Part shown: positions 6,048 to 12,816 of the stretch, one piece after another | Layout of the letters: each line of letters starts with the position of its first letter | Numbering within the stretch: the stretch's first letter is position 1 | Assembly (NCBI GenBank): GCA_000434055.1 | Contig: HF999605.1 | Span: 1 to 16,000, forward strand | Source: Ruminococcus sp. CAG:488 | GTDB lineage: Bacteria; Bacillota; Clostridia; Oscillospirales; Acutalibacteraceae | Length of the DNA: 16,000 nt | Direction: 5' to 3' | Translations under genes and position numbers: made by a program | The notes under the pieces: generated by a model | Database searches by the model: none | The model's input: only the letters and a program-made list of their open reading frames with translations | What the model was told of the DNA's origin: nothing

Positions 6048-6803
6048 ATGGAAAATAAGGTCAAAATACTAATTGCGGAAAACAACGAGTTCGGTCAGAA
6101 CTGCGTCAGGGAGTTCTCGTCCTACGGCTACAATGCATTGCTTTCGGACAAGGACGGCGCGCAGGTTCTGACCAAAATGAAGTATGAAAAGCCGGATGTA
6201 ATAATCATGGATGCATTCATGCTTCATGTCGACGCTCTGGGCGTTATCAAGCAGATACGGGAGATGAAGGACGGGAAAAAGCCGATGCTGATTGTTCTTT
6301 CAAGCGTGGATAATATGCGTTTTGAAAGTGAAATTCTCAACAGCGGCGCAGATTATTATTTTCTCAAGCCTGTTGATGCAAACATAATTGCCCAGCGAAT
6401 TACACAGCTTGCGGGCTGGAAAAATACGTGCACACATGAGAGAACAGAGAATGATCTTGAGGTTGTCGTTTCCGAGATCATGCATCAGATAGGTGTGCCT
6501 GCACACATCAAGGGCTATCAGTATTTGAGAGAAGCAATCATTCTTTCAATAAACAATACCGAGATGATGGGCTCTGTAACGAAGCTTCTTTATCCTACGG
6601 TTGCCAAGACGTTCAAAACAACCTCATCGAGAGTTGAAAGAGCAATTCGCCACGCCATTGAGGTTGCGTGGGACAGAGGCGACGTTGATGTGTTAAGCTC
6701 ATACTTTGGCTATACGATTCAATCATCAAGAGGTAAGCCGACAAATTCTGAATTTATTGCAATGATTGCCGATAAGCTCAGATTGAGACTGAAGGCGTCG
6801 TAA
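6048..6803 (+). CDS. spo0A: Spo0A, sporulation master response regulator
   Basis: This 251-residue transcription factor has an N-terminal receiver (about 5-122) and a C-terminal Spo0A DNA-binding domain (about 140-251). The ATG at 6048 lies 6 nt after GGAGGTG; the in-frame GTG at 6039 overlaps the SD and is rejected. The C-terminal domain is very well conserved (IGVPAHIKGYQYLREAI, RVERAIRHAIEVAW, KPTNSEFIAMIADKLRL). The receiver is unusual. Phospho-acceptor Asp55 and Lys107 are kept. The acidic pair is Glu11-Asn12 rather than Asp-Asp, the DxxMPxxDG signature reads DAFMLHVDAL, and the switch Thr position has Ser-Ser (85-86). DNA targets are probably unchanged; phosphorylation behaviour may differ. 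It follows spoIVB but has its own promoter. No terminator is visible after the stop. Confidence 0.96.
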   Translation: MENKVKILIAENNEFGQNCVREFSSYGYNALLSDKDGAQVLTKMKYEKPDVIIMDAFMLHVDALGVIKQIREMKDGKKPMLIVLSSVDNMRFESEILNSGADYYFLKPVDANIIAQRITQLAGWKNTCTHERTENDLEVVVSEIMHQIGVPAHIKGYQYLREAIILSINNTEMMGSVTKLLYPTVAKTFKTTSSRVERAIRHAIEVAWDRGDVDVLSSYFGYTIQSSRGKPTNSEFIAMIADKLRLRLKAS

Positions 6804-6821
6804 ACCAACGTTTATGCTTTG

Positions 6822-6850
6822 TTGACATTTTAAAAGCTCTGTGTTAAAAT
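6822..6850 (+). promoter_or_regulatory. SigA-type promoter for the acyltransferase gene
   Basis: TTGACA (6822-6827), a 17-bp spacer and TAAAAT (6845-6850). Transcription would begin near 6857, giving a leader of about 23 nt. The promoter begins only 18 bp after the spo0A stop codon. Confidence 0.85.
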
Positions 6851-6879
6851 TTCATTGTTAAACATGGCAGGTGAATAGA

Positions 6880-7995
6880 ATGAAAAACAAAGCTCAAATC
6901 TTAGATTCAAGGAATTATAATATAGATTTATTAAAGATTTTCGCGATGTTTCTTGTTGTGGTTTTGCACATAACGGGAATGGGTGGAGTGATAGAAGGCA
7001 GTTTAAGATTGTCGACAGAAATATCTCAGAAGATCTTGAACGCTGTTGCAGGGTGTTGCATCAATTTATTTTCGCTTTGTACCGGATACCTTCTTTGTAC
7101 AAAAACCGTGAAAATAAAAAGGCTGTTTTCTTTATGGTTTGATGTTTTTTTCTACTCAGTAGTATGCTTTGCAGCGGCTCTTGTTATAAGCAAGGATACA
7201 AGCATGCTCAGCTTTCCGTCGCTCGGATTCTTGTTTCCGATCTGCTTTTCAAAGTACTGGTACATGAGCGTATATTTTGCTGTTTACATTTTTTTTCCGT
7301 TTTTTAACAGGTTGATTGAATCGCTTGATAAGAAACAGTTCTCGTGGATGCTGATTTGCGCTCTTACGGCATTTTCGGTAATTCCGACTGTTGCAGGAGA
7401 GGATACATTTCTTATCGGAGGAGTATCTGTAGGTCAGTCCTTTGTTTGGATAACAACAATGTATTTTATCGGAGCGTATATCAAAAAATACGGATTGAAT
7501 ATAAAACGCGGAATTCTTTTCGCGGCTGCTGCTTTGTCAATTATGTGTAACGTTATTTTTACATATATTCCGGAACAGTTCAGATCCTATGGGGACAAGA
7601 TTTTTACGCTTGGAGACTACAGCTCAATTACTGTTGTTGTTGCTTCAACGGCAATTTTTGTTCTGATTCTCGGAGTCAAAATAAATGTGAAGCCAAAAAT
7701 CGGAAAGCTAATTGCAGCTTTTGCCTCGGCATCTCTTGCTGTTTATCTTATCCATACTCATGAGGTCATTTTTTATAAATGGATAGTCGGCAATTTTACT
7801 TGGATCGGCAGGTATTCAGCTCCGGTATCGGTACTTGTTGTCATCGGTATCTCACTTGCGGTAACGCTCGGATGCTCATTGATAGGAATAGCGCAGAGAA
7901 AACTTTTCTGCCTGATTGGTGTAAACAGGTTTTGTGAAAAACTTGAATATAAGATGGGAAAAATAAAAATGTATATCGAAAAACGTTTTATTTGA
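6880..7995 (+). CDS. Acyltransferase-3 family membrane protein
   Basis: This 371-residue polytopic membrane protein has about ten hydrophobic segments. The N-terminal motif NIDLLKIFAMFLVVVLHI (14-31), with the conserved His30 inside the first membrane helix, and the late helix with AVYLIHTHEV mark the acyltransferase-3 (OafA/WecH-like) family. Members transfer acetyl or other acyl groups to cell-surface glycans from the cytoplasmic side. The exact acceptor cannot be told from sequence. The ATG at 6880 is preferred because AGGTG (6869-6873) lies 6 nt upstream; the GTG at 6871 overlaps that SD. The gene has its own strong promoter. Its 3' end overlaps the convergent flippase gene by 8 bp. An envelope or spore-coat polysaccharide role is inference from the neighbours. 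Confidence 0.85.
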   Translation: MKNKAQILDSRNYNIDLLKIFAMFLVVVLHITGMGGVIEGSLRLSTEISQKILNAVAGCCINLFSLCTGYLLCTKTVKIKRLFSLWFDVFFYSVVCFAAALVISKDTSMLSFPSLGFLFPICFSKYWYMSVYFAVYIFFPFFNRLIESLDKKQFSWMLICALTAFSVIPTVAGEDTFLIGGVSVGQSFVWITTMYFIGAYIKKYGLNIKRGILFAAAALSIMCNVIFTYIPEQFRSYGDKIFTLGDYSSITVVVASTAIFVLILGVKINVKPKIGKLIAAFASASLAVYLIHTHEVIFYKWIVGNFTWIGRYSAPVSVLVVIGISLAVTLGCSLIGIAQRKLFCLIGVNRFCEKLEYKMGKIKMYIEKRFI

Positions 7996-9508
7996 CAAGA
8001 GATTTCATCCAATCAAGTTCTTCCTTGTCTATGGAACGAAAAAGAACTATCATTCCGGTGTACAGGATAACTGCCGCAATAATTTCAAGGGAAGCGGCAA
8101 GTTTGAAATTACTTATGTTGAAAAAGAAGAAAATAAAGTTTTTTGAAAGATTTGCACCGATAACGCAAAAAATCGGGATGAAAATATCTTTGAAAAAAGA
8201 GATGTTAACGTCGCTGACCTTTGTCAGCCGTCTGAAGCTGAGAATAAAATTGATTATCTCACTGACGAATACAACGATGACGTAACCCTTTACGGAGAAA
8301 ATCGGAACCAGCAGGTAAACGAGAACGACGCATATTGAAGCGTCGATAATATTGTATCTCATATAGCTGACCTGCTGATCAAGCCCTTTCAACATTCCGT
8401 CAACGGACATGTCGCAATACATAACAGGAATCAAGGGCGAAAGAATTTGAATATATAAGAAAGCGCTGTCATTGCCATAAACCGCAAGTGACAGCCTTTT
8501 TGCGTTAAAATACATTATTCCTGCAGTGCCGATTGAAAAAATCAGCGTCAGATGAAGGACTCGGGCTATCATGTAGTTTATTCTCGGCTTGTTCCCCGAA
8601 ATGTGCAGAGCGGATATCTCGGGCACAAGCAGTCCGGAGAGCGACGAGAGCAGGGCGGAGGGATAGAGAACGAGCGGAAGCGACATTCCGTGAATAACAC
8701 CATAGTTCGCAAGCGCCGTCTGCGGATCGCTGCCGGATTTGCGGAAGCCGACAGGGATGAGCAGGTGCTCGACGGTCATAAGAATTGAACGCATCTCCGA
8801 GCCTACAGTATCGGGAATTGAGATCTTTAGAATTCTTTTCCAAATGTCACGCCCGTTTTCCGTCTCTTTTGGTTTGCATACGGAAAAGCGATAAAGCGTA
8901 TATGAGCAGACAAGTGAAAAAAACTCCGCCGAGGAAATGCCGAAAACTATTGCTGTACATGAGGCTTCAAGTCCGTGAGTTATAACCGATTTCAGTAAAA
9001 AAACAGTTACAACAATCTTGAAAACCTGTTCGGAAAGCTGAACGGCAGTATAGCGGACGATCTTCTTTACCGATGTAAAATATCCGTTAAGCGCTGCCGA
9101 CATCGCAACGAACGGCAAACTCAGGCTGAGTACTTTAAGCGACGGAACGCTTCGCACGTCGCCGATCCATTTTGAACCGATAAATTCCGAAAAGCCTGCC
9201 AAAAGGGCGGCAATAACGGTGCCGCAGATAAATGAATAAACAAGACAGCGGCGCATTATCTGTCTGTCGTTATATTTTCCGAGAGCTATATTATCGGCGA
9301 CGATTCTCATAGCGGCAAGGCGTATTCCGGCAACGGAAAAGGTTATTGACATGCCGTAAACGGCGGTGATTAACTGAAAAAGACCGATTCCGTCTGCGCC
9401 TATTTTATTTGTCAGATAAACGTTAAAGCTGACAGCGACCGTTTTCATCAAGAATGCCGCAGCCGTCAGCAGAAGTGTATTTGTAAGCAGCTTTTTTGCG
9501 TTTGTCAT
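7988..9508 (-). CDS. SpoVB/MurJ-type polysaccharide flippase
   Basis: This 506-residue integral membrane protein belongs to the MOP/MviN-like exporter superfamily, with about 12-14 hydrophobic segments. The opening segment (LLTNTLLLTAAAFLMKTVAV, then LTNKIGADGIGLFQLI) is the typical start of SpoVB-like and polysaccharide-biosynthesis flippases, which move lipid-linked saccharides across the membrane. In Bacillus, SpoVB is needed for spore cortex formation. The ATG at 9508 is chosen because GGAG (9520-9517) is 8 nt upstream; the GTG at 9517 and ATG at 9514 are too close to it. No convincing SigA promoter was found upstream; a sporulation sigma (SigE) is possible but the site is not clear. Placement beside spoIVB-spo0A supports a sporulation role, but a general Wzx-like flippase remains possible. 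Confidence 0.85.
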   Translation of the reverse strand: MTNAKKLLTNTLLLTAAAFLMKTVAVSFNVYLTNKIGADGIGLFQLITAVYGMSITFSVAGIRLAAMRIVADNIALGKYNDRQIMRRCLVYSFICGTVIAALLAGFSEFIGSKWIGDVRSVPSLKVLSLSLPFVAMSAALNGYFTSVKKIVRYTAVQLSEQVFKIVVTVFLLKSVITHGLEASCTAIVFGISSAEFFSLVCSYTLYRFSVCKPKETENGRDIWKRILKISIPDTVGSEMRSILMTVEHLLIPVGFRKSGSDPQTALANYGVIHGMSLPLVLYPSALLSSLSGLLVPEISALHISGNKPRINYMIARVLHLTLIFSIGTAGIMYFNAKRLSLAVYGNDSAFLYIQILSPLIPVMYCDMSVDGMLKGLDQQVSYMRYNIIDASICVVLVYLLVPIFSVKGYVIVVFVSEIINFILSFRRLTKVSDVNISFFKDIFIPIFCVIGANLSKNFIFFFFNISNFKLAASLEIIAAVILYTGMIVLFRSIDKEELDWMKSLVK

Positions 9509-9556
9509 CAGCATCACTCCGTATAAATGATTATGACAATTTCAATAAAATAAGAA

Positions 9557-9585
9557 TTGATATTGATAAAAACTTATGATATAAT
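9557..9585 (+). promoter_or_regulatory. Very strong extended -10 promoter for the hydrolase operon
   Basis: TTGATA (9557-9562), a 17-bp spacer and TATAAT (9580-9585), preceded by TG one base upstream (extended -10). Transcription should start near 9592, about 138 nt before the first start codon. Confidence 0.85.
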
Positions 9586-9591
9586 ACAAAA

Positions 9592-9729
9592 GAAATCAGA
9601 AATGGAACAATGCGGACAGTTTTTCGGTATTCACGAAAACATTTACGGTACGGTGCGAACATAGCCGGCCGTGGGTGTATGAAATCTGCCTAAGATTTTT
9701 ATTATGATAACAAACCGGGGAGGACTTCT
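9592..9729 (+). promoter_or_regulatory. 138-nt 5' leader of the hydrolase operon
   Basis: The leader between the promoter and the SD GGGGAGG (9717-9723) has a GC-rich core (about 9645-9675) in AT-rich surroundings. CGG (9651-9653) can pair with CCG (9665-9667), or ACGG (9650-9653) with CCGT (9669-9672). No intrinsic terminator and no known riboswitch core was recognised. It could be a regulatory RNA leader or simply an untranslated region. Confidence 0.4.
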
Positions 9730-11211
9730 ATGAAAAAAGCGGTTTCTGTTTTTCTTGCGGTTTTGCTGACTTTTTCGGTCAGTGCCGCATCATTTTCTTC
9801 ATACGCAACAGACAAATGCGGCTGTTCGTATACTCCGATCGTTTATGTTACCGGATTTGCGATGACCGACCTGGTTGCAAATCCCGGAACCGAGGAGGAA
9901 TATAACGTTTTCATGCCCGAAACCTCGGCGATAGTATCTGCCGTTGCGAGGCTTATCGTTCCGACGGTTATGCTCAGAATAACCGGTGATTATGAGGGGT
10001 TTGCAGGCTCTTTGAGCAAAATTCTCAATGATACGATGAAGGACGTTGCCTGCGACGATAACGGCGATCCCCTCAACGAAACGGTTGACGTCAAATTCAG
10101 GGTTGACCCGACCTCGGAGCACGGATATCGCTGTGACAATCGCTTTAATTACGATTGGCGTGAGGATGTTTTTGAAATTGCCGCGGAGCTTAACGAATAT
10201 ATCGAAAAGACTAAGGAACTCACTCGCCACGACAAAGTGGTTCTCAAGGGCGAGAGCATGGGCGGCGCAGTCATTATGACCTATCTTAAGCAGTACGGCT
10301 ACGGAAGCGTCGATACGGTAATAATGCAGTCATCGGCTTTTAACGGAATAAATCTTGTCGGCGGACTTTTCACGGGTGACCTCAATATAAAAACAAAGTC
10401 AGTAATGAATTATATCGGAAATTTCATTGAGGGCAGCGATCCTGTGACTGCTTTTTATCGTTGCATTTTCTATGCGCTTTCCGGATTTCTTCTTTCGCCC
10501 GTGTGCGGCGAGCTTGATACGGTGTTTGCAAGAGGCAAGGATGTGCTTTATGAGGACTGTCTGAGAGATCTTTTCGGAAATCTGACGGGCATATGGACGT
10601 TCGTTCCCAATGAGTACTATGAACAGGCAAAGGAATATATGCTTGATGAGGTCGAAAATGCGACTCTTATCAAAAAGCTTGACGCCTATCACTACGGAGT
10701 TATGGACAGCACAAAGGAAATTCTCAATGAAGCCATGAATCACGGAATGAAGCTTGCAATTATCTCAAATTACGGTAAGGCAGCGGTTCCGGTGCTGAAA
10801 AACGACGCCTATCAAAGTGACTTTTTGATAGATACGGCGAGGACCTCGCTCGGCGCAACCTGTGCCGATTTCGGAGCGACGCTCCCCGAGGGCTATACCC
10901 AGGGCGTTGCCGACGGTCACAACCATATTTCCTGTGACAATGCCATTGACGCATCGACCTGTATTTATCCCGAATACACATGGTTTATCAAAGATATGAT
11001 GCACACATGGTACACGCCGGGCTATTATGATTTTACATGGTGGCTTGCTCAGCATGGCAGTCAGCCGACGGTAAATGAAAGCGATGTTTTTCCGCAGTTC
11101 CTTTATAACGATCAGGTCAACAAAATCATTGTTCCGCTGACGGAGAAAAATTCCGACACGCAGAATAAAGATATTGATATAAAAGCACTACTCGATAAAA
11201 TCATCAAATAA
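9730..11211 (+). CDS. Secreted LCAT-like alpha/beta serine hydrolase
   Basis: This 493-residue protein starts with a clear signal peptide (MKKA, hydrophobic 5-20, likely cleavage after SSYA near 26). It has an alpha/beta-hydrolase layout: VYVTGFAMTDL (38-48) at the oxyanion-hole position, FNYDWR (139-144) as in lecithin-cholesterol acyltransferase-like enzymes, and the nucleophile elbow GESMGG with Ser176. Catalytic Asp and His candidates lie in HISCDNAIDAST (Asp403 or Asp407) and in KDMMHTW (His425). Likely activity is hydrolysis or transfer of lipid acyl groups outside the cell; the substrate is unknown. It is unrelated to the two zinc lipases and lacks their WDRACE and GEAHSK motifs. ATG at 9730 has GGGGAGG 6 nt upstream. 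It is the first gene of an operon with the PHP protein 14 bp downstream. Confidence 0.82.
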   Translation: MKKAVSVFLAVLLTFSVSAASFSSYATDKCGCSYTPIVYVTGFAMTDLVANPGTEEEYNVFMPETSAIVSAVARLIVPTVMLRITGDYEGFAGSLSKILNDTMKDVACDDNGDPLNETVDVKFRVDPTSEHGYRCDNRFNYDWREDVFEIAAELNEYIEKTKELTRHDKVVLKGESMGGAVIMTYLKQYGYGSVDTVIMQSSAFNGINLVGGLFTGDLNIKTKSVMNYIGNFIEGSDPVTAFYRCIFYALSGFLLSPVCGELDTVFARGKDVLYEDCLRDLFGNLTGIWTFVPNEYYEQAKEYMLDEVENATLIKKLDAYHYGVMDSTKEILNEAMNHGMKLAIISNYGKAAVPVLKNDAYQSDFLIDTARTSLGATCADFGATLPEGYTQGVADGHNHISCDNAIDASTCIYPEYTWFIKDMMHTWYTPGYYDFTWWLAQHGSQPTVNESDVFPQFLYNDQVNKIIVPLTEKNSDTQNKDIDIKALLDKIIK

Positions 11212-11225
11212 TACGGAGGATAATC

Positions 11226-12743
11226 ATGAACAGAAAACTTACAAAAGCCATTTCAATTTTCATGTCTGCCGCAATTGCAACATCGTGTACGGCTCTTTGC
11301 TCGTTTGCGATCGACAAGGACGTTGATTACAAAATCAACAGCACCTATGCCAACGTTGACTGGAGCACCTATAAGCAATACAAGACGGATCTTCACAGTC
11401 ACACAACAGGTACGGACGGTGCTTTGACAAAGAAAGAAACCGTTGAAAAGCATTATGACCATAATTTCGATATTCTTGCAGTCACCGACCATGGCACAAC
11501 GGACTACGGCTGGGATGATCCCTCAACGAACAAGGCTGTTAAGATTGCAATGAGCGTCAGAAAAGGAAACCTTCCCATTGAGGTTCTTTCCTCAAAGGGC
11601 GAAACCTCAGACGGCAGGGAATATACATACGACGGCAACTATTATACCGAATATGACGATAACGGCAATGCCGAAAATTCAATGCTCAGAGTGCCTTTCG
11701 GCAACGAGCAGAACCCGACCTCGTTCAACAATGCTCACGTTTGCTCATGGTTTGTTAATTACGGTAACGACACAATCGGCGGTACAAGTGACTATGAGAC
11801 CCCGATTAAGAATGTTGATAAGCTCGGCGGACTCTGCGTAATCAATCACCCGGGCGAGTACAGCGGAGCAAGAAATGTTGCCAACTATGATGAGGCCTAT
11901 AACACGGATAATGTTAAGTTCAAGTATGTAGTTGATAAGTTTGCAAACATTCTCGAAAAATACCCGGCATGTCTCGGTATCGACGTGAACAGCAAGGGCG
12001 ACTACAGAACCCGTTACGACAGAAAGCTTTGGGATCTCCTGCTTCAAAAGGTTGTTCCGACCGGCAGAAACGTTTTCGGTCTTGCAACATCGGATTCTCA
12101 TAACGAGGGCATCATCAATTCCGGCTATACCCTCATGTGTATGCCTGAAAAGACAATTCCCGAGCTTAAAACTGCTATGAAGGACGGAGCTTTCTTTGCC
12201 GCAAGCTACTATATGGGCAGCAAGGCGGAAATCCGATCATGGGCCGAGGAGCTTAAAGCGGCAGGTGTAGGCCTTGAGCTGGCAGACAGCTTTGCCGAGA
12301 CCTACAGCAAGATCGTTGAGGAAGAAAATGCAGGCAAGCAGCGCACGATTTTTGCTTTTGATCAGGAAGCGGTTACTCCTAAGGTGAAGGCTGTTTCCGT
12401 TGATGATATTGAGGACACTATCACGATCAGCACTCAGGACGCATATATGGTTCACTGGATTGCCGACGGCAAGGTAATTGCAACGGGCAACACGATTGAC
12501 CTTGATGATTATTCAGAGGAGATCGGCTCATATGTCAGAGCCGAAATCGTAGGCGAGGGCGGAGTTATCTATACTCAGCCGTTCACCCTTGAATATGACG
12601 GTGCACCCGAGGCGGAGACAAACCGTTTTGTCGATCTCGGCGGAGCAACGACTCTTCTTGCCGACACAATTGTTAAGTTCCTCGTAAAGGTTCTTAAGGA
12701 TTTCAAAGTTATTGATATCGTTTGGTATTTCCTTACAAAATAA
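11226..12743 (+). CDS. Secreted PHP-domain metal-dependent phosphoesterase
   Basis: This 505-residue protein has a signal peptide (MNRKLTKAI, hydrophobic 11-28, likely cleavage near 29). It has a PHP metallo-hydrolase domain (about 53-330) with the ordered metal-ligand motifs DLHSHTTGTDG (His57, His59), TDHG (Asp88, His89), INHPGE (His208) and SDSH (Asp290, His292). PHP domains bind up to three metal ions and hydrolyse phosphoesters; the substrate cannot be told. A C-terminal region (about 380-460) of beta strands resembles a small accessory sandwich domain, and the last 30 residues form hydrophobic or amphipathic helices that could hold it to the membrane or cell surface. The SD GGAGGA is 5 nt before the ATG and the gene is 14 bp after the LCAT-like hydrolase, so the two are co-transcribed. 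Confidence 0.88.
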   Translation: MNRKLTKAISIFMSAAIATSCTALCSFAIDKDVDYKINSTYANVDWSTYKQYKTDLHSHTTGTDGALTKKETVEKHYDHNFDILAVTDHGTTDYGWDDPSTNKAVKIAMSVRKGNLPIEVLSSKGETSDGREYTYDGNYYTEYDDNGNAENSMLRVPFGNEQNPTSFNNAHVCSWFVNYGNDTIGGTSDYETPIKNVDKLGGLCVINHPGEYSGARNVANYDEAYNTDNVKFKYVVDKFANILEKYPACLGIDVNSKGDYRTRYDRKLWDLLLQKVVPTGRNVFGLATSDSHNEGIINSGYTLMCMPEKTIPELKTAMKDGAFFAASYYMGSKAEIRSWAEELKAAGVGLELADSFAETYSKIVEEENAGKQRTIFAFDQEAVTPKVKAVSVDDIEDTITISTQDAYMVHWIADGKVIATGNTIDLDDYSEEIGSYVRAEIVGEGGVIYTQPFTLEYDGAPEAETNRFVDLGGATTLLADTIVKFLVKVLKDFKVIDIVWYFLTK

Positions 12744-12754
12744 TTAAAGGCATT

Positions 12755-12803
12755 AAAGGACAGAAACAAGAGCATAATCAAGGCTTTAGTTTCTGTCCTT
12801 TTT
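12755..12803 (+). terminator. Hairpin terminator touching the rhamnosidase SD
   Basis: Positions 12755-12767 (AAAGGACAGAAAC) pair perfectly with 12789-12801 in a 13-bp stem, followed by T to 12803. It should end the hydrolase-PHP operon. The rhamnosidase SD AGGAGG starts only 3 bases later (12806), leaving no room for a promoter after it. It may be leaky, act as an attenuator, or be an mRNA processing or stability hairpin. Confidence 0.75.
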
Positions 12804-12816
12804 ACAGGAGGACAAC

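Noticed and set aside
9592..9729. Known riboswitch class in the operon leader
   Set aside because: I compared from memory with c-di-GMP, fluoride, ZTP and manganese classes and found no matching conserved core, so no class is assigned.
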